Shown in pieces: positions 35,581 through 44,045 of a stretch of 64,000 bases of DNA. Both the position numbers and the translations under genes were made by a program. A model generated the notes under the pieces. That model made no database searches and was not told the DNA's origin. It worked only from the letters and a program-made list of their open reading frames with translations. Source of the stretch: Marisediminitalea aggregata (GTDB lineage: Bacteria; Pseudomonadota; Gammaproteobacteria; Enterobacterales; Alteromonadaceae). Within the stretch, counting starts at the first letter, position 1. Each line of letters starts with the position of its first letter. The DNA lies in NCBI RefSeq assembly GCF_900129565.1, contig NZ_FQWD01000002.1, positions 434,001 through 498,000 of the forward strand. Reading direction: 5' to 3'.

Positions 35581-36621
35581 ATGTCTTCTGCATTTCGCGT
35601 ATATTGGTCTGCGGCCCCTCACAACAGGACAGGCAGACCTACCGATATGGAATTCGACCCCAATCAGCGCGCGGATACGCCCCTCGAAGACAGCCCGTTA
35701 GGCAAGTTGCTGAACAACCTGCATATCGCCACGGCCTTTTGCACCGACTCGCTGTTAAGCGATCCCTGGGCGGTGGATATGCCCGCTATTCCCCATTGCC
35801 TGATGTTCCACCTGGTGTTAAATGGCGCAGCCGAATTTCACTTTGATGATTCGTCCTGTACCCTGCAAACCAATGATTTTATTTTGTTTCCACGCGGCGA
35901 AGGCCACCAGCTCAACGGGCAGTCTCCTACGCCAGGCGTACCACTGACATCATTGCCCATACAGTGTGTGTCAGAGCGCTTCGAGACCCTGGAGTATGGC
36001 GGCAATGGCGAAACTTCACGGCTGTTATGTGGCGCCTTGTTCTTTACCCATCCGCTGGCCCAAAAGCTACTTTCCGGTTTACCTACCGCGCTGGTGATCC
36101 GGGAATCTCACCGCCCTACCCATACGCTGGTAAAACACATTAGCGAATTGATCCGCACCGAAACTCAATATGTGGGCCTGGGCACCGAGGCGGTGTTGTC
36201 GAGGCTGGCTGAAATTCTGATTATTGCGGTGCTGCGCGAGCACCTTAACAGTCTGGAAGCAGGTACTTTGGGCTGGTTGAGTGTATTGTCGGACGATCGC
36301 ATCGCCAAAGCCTTACAGCTGATCCACAACGCTCCAGATGAGCACTGGCGTTTAGAGAGTCTGGCTAAAGAAGTGGGTATGTCGCGGACCAATTTTGCTC
36401 AGCAATTTAAGCAATTGGTGGGGAACACCCCAATGGATTATTTAACTGAATGGCGCATGTCACTGGCCTATTCGAAACTCCAGTTCAGCAATGACACCTT
36501 GCTGGCCATTGCGCTGGACTTAGGTTACCAGTCTGAATCCGCCTTTTCCCGCGCCTTTAAAAAAGTCATCGGGAAAAGCCCGGGTGAAGTACGCCGTAGC
36601 GAACAGGCTGGTGTCAGCTGA
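35581..36621 (+). CDS. AraC-family regulator (cupin_6 type)
   Basis: About 346 residues from the ATG at 35581 (GGGAGAAATTGTC upstream). The N-terminal cupin (LMFHLVLNGAAEFHFDD, FILFPRGEGHQLNG) is followed by the AraC helix-turn-helix pair (LESLAKEVGMSRTNFAQQFKQLVG, LDLGYQSESAFSRAFKKVIGKSPGE). It shares its DNA-binding domain type with the tandem AraC pair at 27 kb. It lies 23 bases after DUF1772, so it likely regulates that unit. The 3' end overlaps the convergent hypothetical gene slightly. Confidence 0.92.
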   Translation: MSSAFRVYWSAAPHNRTGRPTDMEFDPNQRADTPLEDSPLGKLLNNLHIATAFCTDSLLSDPWAVDMPAIPHCLMFHLVLNGAAEFHFDDSSCTLQTNDFILFPRGEGHQLNGQSPTPGVPLTSLPIQCVSERFETLEYGGNGETSRLLCGALFFTHPLAQKLLSGLPTALVIRESHRPTHTLVKHISELIRTETQYVGLGTEAVLSRLAEILIIAVLREHLNSLEAGTLGWLSVLSDDRIAKALQLIHNAPDEHWRLESLAKEVGMSRTNFAQQFKQLVGNTPMDYLTEWRMSLAYSKLQFSNDTLLAIALDLGYQSESAFSRAFKKVIGKSPGEVRRSEQAGVS

Positions 36622-36910
36622 GGGGTTCGTATAGCGACTCGGTGGCTTGCTTCAACCCGGCATGGGGCAAAAATTGATCGGTAATCGTTAAAATTGCATG
36701 CAGGTTATTGGTTAGTTTTTCCAGGTCAATGTCGCCCGGTTTTACCGATGTCTGGAGTAAATGCAGGGCCATGTCGGCTAACAGCAAACGCTGTTTTTCC
36801 AGCCATTCCGGACTGTTTTTCACAGCCCCGTTAGCCAGATAGCCAGACTCAACAATGTCGTGTAATTTCCAGCTGGCTTTAATGATACTTGCGCGATCGG
36901 CATCCTTCAT
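36614..36910 (-). CDS. Small hypothetical protein
   Basis: A 98-residue helical protein (MKDADRASIIKASWKL..., then WLEKQRLLLADMALHLLQ). GGAGGCGACAC precedes the ATG, a good ribosome site. No signal, cysteine or membrane span. The family is not recognised. It ends convergently inside the AraC stop region. Confidence 0.65.
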   Translation of the reverse strand: MKDADRASIIKASWKLHDIVESGYLANGAVKNSPEWLEKQRLLLADMALHLLQTSVKPGDIDLEKLTNNLHAILTITDQFLPHAGLKQATESLYEPLS

Positions 36911-37031
36911 GTGTCGCCTCCGTAACCTGTTCGTAATGGCGTGAAGTGTATCAACCCCTCGTAATCAGCACTATACAGATCGTCCCGATTGTCATACTGT
37001 TTCACTCTGGCTTATTACCAACAGCAACAAA

Positions 37032-37553
37032 ATGAATCGACGTACCTTTGTGATATCCGCGCTGTCTTGTGGCGCTATTGGCGTGGCGGGTGGCTATTGG
37101 CTGAATACACCGCAGCACAACGACGACATGGGCATCAGCGCCCTGCAGGTATTTTTGCGCTCATTGGATGCCAGTCAGCTGACTTCACAAACCAATTGGT
37201 CGATCGCCAGGACATTCCATCACATGACCCAAAGTGTGGATTATTCAATAACCGGTTACCCCGAACACAAGCCTGAATGGTTTAAATCCTCACTGGGCAC
37301 AACGGCCTTTGCGGTGTTCGCCGCCAAACGCGTTATGACCCACAACCTGGAAGAACCTATCCCAGGCGCACCAGATACCCCGACATTGCTGACCGCCGAC
37401 GCGGCTATTGGCCAATTAGTGGAGGCGCTGGAGCGATTTCAGGCACACACAGGCCCGCTCGCTGAGCATTTTGCCTATGGCGCGCTGAGTAAAGCGGAGT
37501 ATGCCCTCGCCCACGTTATGCATGTACGCAATCACTTCGAGCAAATAACCTGA
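37032..37553 (+). CDS. DUF1569 (DinB-like) exported protein
   Basis: A 173-residue protein starting MNRRTFVISALSCG, a twin-arginine-like or signal-anchor leader. The rest matches DUF1569: TFHHMTQSVDYSI and a PIPGAPDTP loop, with HVMHVRNHFEQIT at the C-terminus. These are DinB/YfiT-like four-helix bundles with metal-binding histidines. Function unknown. Upstream ribosome site is weak. Confidence 0.8.
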   Translation: MNRRTFVISALSCGAIGVAGGYWLNTPQHNDDMGISALQVFLRSLDASQLTSQTNWSIARTFHHMTQSVDYSITGYPEHKPEWFKSSLGTTAFAVFAAKRVMTHNLEEPIPGAPDTPTLLTADAAIGQLVEALERFQAHTGPLAEHFAYGALSKAEYALAHVMHVRNHFEQIT

Positions 37554-37960
37554 TATCAAGCCGCATAATGCTTGCAGTTATCCCAATTCGAGCCAAAATC
37601 GCTGACTATTCGTTATACAAAACATTAACATTTTTTGCGTTTTAAACCGGTGAATGCCTGTTCACCGCTACCGTATCACCTGTCACACCCTCCATCTAAA
37701 AAACCATAAAACACTGATTAATATAGATATACATCAATAAAACGAAGAGAATCTCTATTTCTTCATTAACAATCGTTAATGAAATGTTGACTATAATATT
37801 ATCATACAATAGTATCCTTACCCCAGAATAACAATAAGAACAAATGGCGACGCCTAATACGGGATGGTCGTAAACCTTACTACGCGCAACACAACACGGT
37901 ATTGATCGGCAGGGTAATTCGTGATGGTTGCGCAACTACAAACATTCTTGGAGAAGATAC
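37554..37960. promoter_or_regulatory. AT-rich leader and promoter of the large TonB receptor
   Basis: This 407-base stretch has no gene. It includes an 18-bp palindrome CATTAAC-AATC-GTTAATG (37764-37781) that sits just upstream of a candidate promoter: TTGACT at 37787-37792 and TAGTAT at 37810-37815, 17 bases apart. The palindrome could be an operator of a LacI/GntR-like regulator. TTGGAGAA is the ribosome site of the receptor. Confidence 0.5.
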
Positions 37961-40633
37961 ATGTTTAAACGTGCACAGGTAGCCAGTGCTATTTTAGCCG
38001 CATTGGCTTCGCAGTCTCTTTACGCTCAGGACACCAGCAACACGCAACCCACCGAAGACACTATTGAAATCATCGACGTACGTGGTGTAAAAGCCAGCTT
38101 GAACTCCGCGCAAAATATGAAAATGAATGCGTCGAACATCTCAGACCTCATCGTGGCCGAAGACATTGGTAAATTACCCGACAACAGTGTGGCTGCAGCT
38201 CTGCAGCGCGTTACCGGTATTCAGGTTGCGCGTACAAACGGTGAAGTCGCCCAGGTTCTGATTCGCGGTTTACCCGACATCGTTACAACCATGAATGGCC
38301 GCAATATCTTCACAACAACCGGCCGCTCGTTGTCACTGACCGACGTGCCTGCTGATCTGGTTTACTCGGTAGACGTGAAAAAGTCGATTAGCGCGTCTGA
38401 TATCGAAGGGGGTATTGCAGGTAGTATCGATATCCAACTGCGTAAGCCATTTGACTTTGATGATGGCTTCTCTGCTGCAGGCGGTTTACGTTATGTGTAC
38501 AGCGATGAGGCTGAATCCTGGAATCCCATTGGCAGCGTCACACTGAACAACAACTGGGATAACAGCAACGGCCGCTTTGGCGCTATGTTAAGCGTGTCGC
38601 ATCAAAGCCGTGATTTTCAGGACCAGGTAAACTTCGTAACGGCCCCGTTTGCATTGCCAGACTCGGTAGTCAACAACCCGAATTCTGCACCGCTGAATGT
38701 AGCTGGCGAGCCTGCACTTGCACCGAACGTTATCGGTGGTTATTTCCGTTACGGTGACCGCTCCCGCGACTCATTCAACGCGACATTCCAGTTCGAGCCG
38801 AACAGCAACAGCACTTATTACCTTGATGTATTTGGGGTGAAATACGAGCAAAACAGCCAGCTTAACTTCTGGGTACCCATCCCTAGCTGGGGTGGCTGGG
38901 GTAATGGTTACGTTGAGTCTTACAAAGAAGGCTCTAACGTGGCGCAGTCTGTGGTTCGTCCGGATGCACCGGGTACCATTACCAGTAACCAGTCGTTCTT
39001 CAACGAGTCTGAAACCTACCAGTTTGCACTGGGCGGCAAGTGGTATTTCGACAACATCACCGTTAAGTCCGACCTGGCGTACACCGACACAGAAGCCAAC
39101 AACAAAGGCTTTATTCTTGATTTAGCGTTTTTTGCCGACACCATTATTTATGACTTCGACAAAAACGGCGCAGGCATCTCTGACGTACAAATCCTGGATG
39201 CGAGCGGTCAGCCTTATGACATGACCGACCTTAGCCAGTACTCCCTGTGGACTAACTTTGACAGCCTGGGTCATCAGGAAGGTGATGCCATTGACTGGAC
39301 CCTGGATGCGAACATTGCGTTGGATTCATGGATCCACTCTGTTGATGTAGGCCTGCGTATTAACGAGCGTTCTGCCTTTAATCAGGAAGCCGATACCGGC
39401 GGCCGTGGCAACATCTCAGGCCGGAATATACCGCTTACCGAATTCCCGGGTCTGGAAGATTACTCGCCAGCCGGCTACATGAGCGACGTTACATCACTGA
39501 ACAATACGCAGTGGTTAACGCCTAACGCCGCGTATTTGCTGGCCAACCGAGGTGATATCCGTGAGGCCATGGGTTACTCACGTGACGACCCTGACTTCCT
39601 GCCAGCGCGCTATTACGACAACACAGAAAACAACTATGCGATTTACGCACAGGCTAACTTCTCTACAGAAATTGGCGACATGCTGTTAGACGGTGAAGCG
39701 GGTGTGCGCGTTGTTAAGCTGGAATCTGAACTGAACGGTAACAGCATTACCGATGGCGTGGTTACGCCAATTACGGTCGACACCAGTTCAACGCAGGTGT
39801 TACCGGCAGTGAACATGCGTCTGCAGGTAGCCGATGAAGTGTTCCTTCGTGCAGCCTACGGCAAAACCATTAATCGTCCGAACTTTGCTGACCTGAACCC
39901 AAGTGCAACCTACTTCCTGCCTTCAGAAACCGGTACGCTGGGCTACGGCAACGGCGGTAACCCGGAGCTGGATGCCGTAGAGTCACAAAACTACGACCTG
40001 GCAGCAGAATGGTACTTTGGTGAAGCCAGTTCATTAACCGCAACTGTGTTCTACCGCGATATCGACGGCTATGTGAAGTACGTAGCGATCCCTGAAACCA
40101 TCAATGGTAACGAGTTCTCGATCACCCGCCCGGTAAACAGTGGCGCAGGTTCCCTAGAAGGGGTTGAGCTGGCCTATACCCAGTTCTTCGAAAACCTGCC
40201 TGACATGCTGGACGGCCTGGGTATCCAACTGAATACCACATTAATGGATCACGAAGCAGAAAACGCCGAAGGGGTTATGGAGCCGCTGCCTAACGTATCA
40301 GACAAGTCTTACAACGCTATCCTGATGTATGAGCGTGAAGGCCTTAACGTGCGTCTGGCTTACAACTGGCGTAGCGAATGGTACGGCAGCTTCAATGAAG
40401 CTGGCGACCAGCCTGGTAGCTCAGTCATTCATGAGGCCATCAGCTCACTGGATTTCTCGGTGAACTACGACGTAAACGAAAACCTGACTATCAGCTTCGA
40501 CGGCACCAACCTGGCCGATGACGTCGCCAACGATTACTTCGGCGGTGACTCTGCAGCCGATGCGCGTTTGTATCCTCGTGATACCTACATCCGCGACCGT
40601 ACTTTCTCACTGGGTGTACGTTACAGAATGTAA
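37961..40633 (+). CDS. TonB-dependent receptor (Xanthomonas/Caulobacter-type)
   Basis: About 890 residues from the ATG at 37961 (TTGGAG upstream). The signal peptide ends near LYAQD. A short beta segment (IEIIDVRGVKAS) leads into a plug: ISDLIVAEDIGKLPDNSVAAALQRVTGIQVAR, IRGLPDIVTTMNGRNIF, and VYSVDVKKSISASDIEGGIAGSIDI. The barrel has an outer-membrane type C-terminus (FSLGVRYRM). This TIGR01782-type receptor usually takes up carbohydrates or other nutrients. No substrate gene lies beside it, so cargo is unknown. Confidence 0.93.
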   Translation: MFKRAQVASAILAALASQSLYAQDTSNTQPTEDTIEIIDVRGVKASLNSAQNMKMNASNISDLIVAEDIGKLPDNSVAAALQRVTGIQVARTNGEVAQVLIRGLPDIVTTMNGRNIFTTTGRSLSLTDVPADLVYSVDVKKSISASDIEGGIAGSIDIQLRKPFDFDDGFSAAGGLRYVYSDEAESWNPIGSVTLNNNWDNSNGRFGAMLSVSHQSRDFQDQVNFVTAPFALPDSVVNNPNSAPLNVAGEPALAPNVIGGYFRYGDRSRDSFNATFQFEPNSNSTYYLDVFGVKYEQNSQLNFWVPIPSWGGWGNGYVESYKEGSNVAQSVVRPDAPGTITSNQSFFNESETYQFALGGKWYFDNITVKSDLAYTDTEANNKGFILDLAFFADTIIYDFDKNGAGISDVQILDASGQPYDMTDLSQYSLWTNFDSLGHQEGDAIDWTLDANIALDSWIHSVDVGLRINERSAFNQEADTGGRGNISGRNIPLTEFPGLEDYSPAGYMSDVTSLNNTQWLTPNAAYLLANRGDIREAMGYSRDDPDFLPARYYDNTENNYAIYAQANFSTEIGDMLLDGEAGVRVVKLESELNGNSITDGVVTPITVDTSSTQVLPAVNMRLQVADEVFLRAAYGKTINRPNFADLNPSATYFLPSETGTLGYGNGGNPELDAVESQNYDLAAEWYFGEASSLTATVFYRDIDGYVKYVAIPETINGNEFSITRPVNSGAGSLEGVELAYTQFFENLPDMLDGLGIQLNTTLMDHEAENAEGVMEPLPNVSDKSYNAILMYEREGLNVRLAYNWRSEWYGSFNEAGDQPGSSVIHEAISSLDFSVNYDVNENLTISFDGTNLADDVANDYFGGDSAADARLYPRDTYIRDRTFSLGVRYRM

Positions 40634-40655
40634 TCTGCGGTTTATTTAAACCATT

Positions 40656-40686
40656 AAGAAACCCGCCATTTGGCGGGTTTCTTTTA
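40656..40686. terminator. Intrinsic terminator, TonB receptor/SDR
   Basis: A perfect 12-bp stem (AAGAAACCCGCC with GGCGGGTTTCTT) with a 4-base loop ATTT and a T-tract beyond. It lies between convergent genes and can serve both. Confidence 0.9.
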
Positions 40687-40707
40687 TCTTTTTTAAACTG
40701 AACCAAC

Positions 40708-41454
40708 TTAGCTCATTTTGGCAATCCAGCTTTGCGGCGCGATGCGCAAAATCCAGTGTAACCAGGCCCACGGCCAGGTCGGCACATAACTGTTTGCCTT
40801 CTCTTTGTTGATAGCCCTTACCATGGCTTTGCAACCCGTTTCGGTGTCCACAATAAACGGCACTTTTTCTACCTTGTCGTTTATTTCACTGCGGATAAAC
40901 CCGGGGTGAATACAGGTTACTTTTATGGGCGTGTTGCGCACGTCTATGCGAATACCTTCCGACAGCGACGTGATCGCTGCTTTGGTAGCCGCATAAACCG
41001 TCATAGCCCGGCGGAAGCCTCGCACAGCGCTAATGGAAGAGATTGTCACCAGATGACCGGCGTTCTGCTCGCGAAAAATGTCCATAGCCGCTTCACACTG
41101 AGCGACGGCCGACACAAAATTGGTCACCGCGGTTTGTTTGTTGGCATGAAAATACCCGGTACCAATTGACGCGCCTTTACCCATACCGGCATTCACAATC
41201 ACCCGGTCCAACGTGCCCATGTCATCACGAAACGCCTTAAACACACTGAATACCGCATCGTGATCGTTTACATCCAGCGACCGGATAAACACCTTGATGT
41301 TGGGGTTAATGCCTTCGAGCTGTGCTTTCAGCTCCTCAAGTCTTTCTACACGACGCGCGCAAAGCGCCAGGTTGCAGCCCTGTTTGGCAAACTCTACCGC
41401 CATACCGTGGCCCAGGCCCGAACTCGCGCCGGTAATCAAAATATTTTTACGCAT
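40708..41454 (-). CDS. Short-chain dehydrogenase/reductase (SDR)
   Basis: A 248-residue classical SDR: Rossmann GASSGLGHGMA, VNAGMGK, catalytic Ser/Tyr in TISSISAVRG and VYAATKAAI (Y-x-x-x-K), and HPGFIRSEI. The C-terminus is hydrophobic, perhaps membrane-associated. It is last in an operon with phosphatase, kinase, second SDR and acyl-CoA dehydrogenase. It likely reduces or oxidises a ketone or alcohol intermediate. Confidence 0.88.
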   Translation of the reverse strand: MRKNILITGASSGLGHGMAVEFAKQGCNLALCARRVERLEELKAQLEGINPNIKVFIRSLDVNDHDAVFSVFKAFRDDMGTLDRVIVNAGMGKGASIGTGYFHANKQTAVTNFVSAVAQCEAAMDIFREQNAGHLVTISSISAVRGFRRAMTVYAATKAAITSLSEGIRIDVRNTPIKVTCIHPGFIRSEINDKVEKVPFIVDTETGCKAMVRAINKEKANSYVPTWPWAWLHWILRIAPQSWIAKMS

Positions 41455-41465
41455 TGTTGTTCTCT

Positions 41466-42164
41466 TTATTTGTAGGTAATCATCGAGCGACTGGCCGGTG
41501 TATCCAAATGCTGATGTTCGTTTACCGATGACACCATGAAGCGGCCGCCGGTGCGAAGAATTTTTGTGATCCCCGTATTTACCAGTGTCCAGTTCAGGCT
41601 AAACCAATTTTGTTCAGGGAGCTGCATCAGGCTTGAGAGCACCAGTGCGATTGGGCCACCAGACGTTACCACCAGCGCCTGTTCCCCTTTTTCCAGCTCC
41701 ACGAAAGTCGCTTCAAGCGCTTTCAATACCCGTCTTCTGAAGTTGCACCAGGACTCCGCATAGTCGTCGTTATACTTACCGCTTTGCCAGCGATGAACCG
41801 CCTGGGTAAACACGTTCAAAAACGCCTTCTCTGGCTCAGGTTGCGTCATTAAATATTGTCGCATGCTGGCTGCCGTAGCCAGTCGCTCGTCGAATACGCC
41901 CAGTACGTTGTGATGATCGATTTCATTCCAATCCCGGTTAACTGGCGCTGCTGGCAATGCCGCGCCGTAGCCTTTTTGCAACTGCGTCAGTGTCTGGCCG
42001 TGACGCTGCATTCCGCCACACACGACTTTATTAAAGGTAATCCCCCTGCGCGCCAGATCTGCGCCGGTGCGGTAAGCCTGTTGCTCGCCGGTACCCGACA
42101 ACGCATCATAGTCGTCTGCTTCAAAACTGGCTTGCCCATGGCGGAGTAAATACACACAGCTCAT
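41466..42164 (-). CDS. Histidine phosphatase-family protein
   Basis: About 232 residues from the ATG at 42164 (GGGG upstream); a longer frame overlaps the kinase gene. The phosphatase RHG motif is in VYLLRHGQASFE and the second catalytic His region is in VVTSGGPIALVLSSL; WCNFRRRV and GGMQRHGQT are other elements. The catalytic His usually following the second motif is not clear: G-G-P sits where G-H-G is often seen. It lies between the kinase and second SDR in the operon; role unclear. Confidence 0.85.
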   Translation of the reverse strand: MSCVYLLRHGQASFEADDYDALSGTGEQQAYRTGADLARRGITFNKVVCGGMQRHGQTLTQLQKGYGAALPAAPVNRDWNEIDHHNVLGVFDERLATAASMRQYLMTQPEPEKAFLNVFTQAVHRWQSGKYNDDYAESWCNFRRRVLKALEATFVELEKGEQALVVTSGGPIALVLSSLMQLPEQNWFSLNWTLVNTGITKILRTGGRFMVSSVNEHQHLDTPASRSMITYK

Positions 42165-42166
42165 GG

Positions 42167-43231
42167 CTACCGCCCCTTTATAGCGCGCTCGCAGCGCCAC
42201 AGTAAATAATGCACAAATAACCAGAAGCGTTTAAACGCCGGATTGCGGGTTTGTTTGTGATGGTATCGGTAGTAAATTTGCTGGGCAATCGCGGCGAGCC
42301 TGAACAGCCCGTAGACTTCGTAAAAACGAAAATCACCCACGTCCAGCGACATGTTTGACAGGTAATAATCGACAATCTCGTTGCGGCTCATCATGCCGGG
42401 CAAATGGGTAGGCTGACGACGGGTCATTTGCGCCATAAAATCATCACCGGGTTCAACCCAATAGGCCAGCGTATTACCCAAGTCCATCAACGGGTCGCCC
42501 AGGGTTGCCAGTTCCCAGTCCAGTACGGCGTTAATATGGGTAATATCGTTCGGGTCCAGCACCAGGTTATCGAGCCGGAAGTCATTATGCGTCAGACAGA
42601 TGTTCTCTTTAGACGGCAGGTTGCGTTCCAGCCAGTTGATGACTTTTTTACCCGACGGCACATTCCAGGTTTTGGCTTTCTGATAGCGCGTGCGCCAGCC
42701 ACTGATTTGCCGTTCGGTGTACCCTTCTCCTTTACCCAGATGATCGAGACCGGCTTGTTTATAGTCAACGCTGTGCAGCGCTATCAGGCTGTCGAACATG
42801 TTTTTACACAGTTGTTGGCATTGTGCTTTGCTGACGTCCAGACCCCGAGGAAAATGCTTGCGCGGGATCACCCCGGTGATTTTCTCCATGACATAAAAGT
42901 CGCTGCCAATCAGATTTTCATCATCGCAATAGCCCACCATGGCCGGCACATAATCGTAAACAGGTTTTAGCGCTTGTTGCAGACGAAACTCCCGCCCCAT
43001 GTCGTGCGCGCCTTTTGCTTTCGTGCCGGCGGGTGCGCGGCGCAGGATAAATTCTGCATCCGGGTAAGACAGGCAATATGTCCAGTTCGAGGCACCACCA
43101 GAATATTGGGTAATGGCCGGTAACCCAGCCAAACCGTTAACCCGTTGCTGAAGCCACTGATGCACCGGCTCCACGGGCAATGTTTCACCTGCTCTTACCG
43201 AGCCAGCGGTATCGATATACTGCGAAGTCAT
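42167..43231 (-). CDS. APH/ACAD10-type phosphotransferase
   Basis: A 354-residue aminoglycoside phosphotransferase-fold kinase: ATP region near PAITQYSGGASNWTY, catalytic loop HNDFRLDNLV (H-x-D-x(4)-N), and metal site LDWELATLGDPLMDLG. In ACAD10/11 and LvaA systems such kinases phosphorylate a 4-hydroxyacyl-CoA before elimination by the acyl-CoA dehydrogenase. Here the dehydrogenase and SDR are in the same operon, so the same chemistry is plausible. It is not a drug-resistance kinase by context. Confidence 0.88.
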   Translation of the reverse strand: MTSQYIDTAGSVRAGETLPVEPVHQWLQQRVNGLAGLPAITQYSGGASNWTYCLSYPDAEFILRRAPAGTKAKGAHDMGREFRLQQALKPVYDYVPAMVGYCDDENLIGSDFYVMEKITGVIPRKHFPRGLDVSKAQCQQLCKNMFDSLIALHSVDYKQAGLDHLGKGEGYTERQISGWRTRYQKAKTWNVPSGKKVINWLERNLPSKENICLTHNDFRLDNLVLDPNDITHINAVLDWELATLGDPLMDLGNTLAYWVEPGDDFMAQMTRRQPTHLPGMMSRNEIVDYYLSNMSLDVGDFRFYEVYGLFRLAAIAQQIYYRYHHKQTRNPAFKRFWLFVHYLLWRCERAIKGR

Positions 43232-43237
43232 GCTGTT

Positions 43238-44044
43238 TTATTGCCCCATTTTCCGTAACCGTTTGGTGTGGTCGGCCATCATTTTTAAGTAATACTGCGG
43301 GAACCAGCGTTTAATGCGATAGGCCTTAGCGCCCTCTTTATGACTCAGCAACATAAAGCGCTTTGCCTGTACGCCGTCAAACGCGCAATTAGCCACATCA
43401 TCAGCGTTAACCTGGGCTTTGTCCAGCAATCGGGTCACCACGCCTTTCATGGCCGGGTTAGCGCTGCGCACTGACTCATCGAGGTTGGTTTTAAAAAAGC
43501 CCGGGCACAGCACACTGACACCAATCCTGGCATCAATCAGTTCCAGCCGCATGGTCTCAGAAAAGCTCACAATCGCGGCTTTGCTGGCGTTATATGAGGC
43601 CATTACCGGGGCGGCGGTAATGCCCGCCTGGGATGCCACGTTCAGCAGATAACCGCCATCCTGCGCTTTTAACAACGGCAACATGGCGCGGGTCATGCGC
43701 ACTGCTCCAAGCACGTTAATATCCAACACCCAGGCCCACTGTTCAATGTCTTCCTCGAGCAGACTGCCGGCGGTGGCCACCCCAGCGTTGTTGATCAGTA
43801 AATCCACCGACGGCCAGATTTCCCCGACGCGTTCGGTTAATGCCTTTACCTCTGCGTCACTGCGAATATCGCAATGAACATACCAGGCTTGTACACCCAG
43901 CGTTTTGAGTTCAGCCAACACCTGCTCACCGCGCTCGGCGTGAATGTCGGCAATGACCACATCGGCGCCGGCTTTCGCCCAGCGCAGCGCCAAAGCTCTG
44001 CCCAGTCCCGACGCACCGCCGGTGACTACAACCCGTTTTTGCAT
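43238..44044 (-). CDS. Short-chain dehydrogenase/reductase (SDR)
   Basis: About 268 residues from the ATG at 44044 (AAAGGAGTCG upstream; the longer frame overlaps the dehydrogenase gene). Motifs: GGASGLGRALA, NNAGVATAG, NVASQAGITAAPVMASYNASKAAIVSF (Ser-Tyr-Lys) and SVLCPGFFKTN. It abuts the acyl-CoA dehydrogenase and kinase genes. Likely oxidises a hydroxyacyl intermediate; specificity unknown. Confidence 0.9.
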   Translation of the reverse strand: MQKRVVVTGGASGLGRALALRWAKAGADVVIADIHAERGEQVLAELKTLGVQAWYVHCDIRSDAEVKALTERVGEIWPSVDLLINNAGVATAGSLLEEDIEQWAWVLDINVLGAVRMTRAMLPLLKAQDGGYLLNVASQAGITAAPVMASYNASKAAIVSFSETMRLELIDARIGVSVLCPGFFKTNLDESVRSANPAMKGVVTRLLDKAQVNADDVANCAFDGVQAKRFMLLSHKEGAKAYRIKRWFPQYYLKMMADHTKRLRKMGQ

Positions 44045-44045
44045 G

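Noticed and set aside
42167..43231. Aminoglycoside resistance kinase
   Set aside because: The operon of acyl-CoA dehydrogenase and SDRs indicates the ACAD10/LvaA-type kinase branch.
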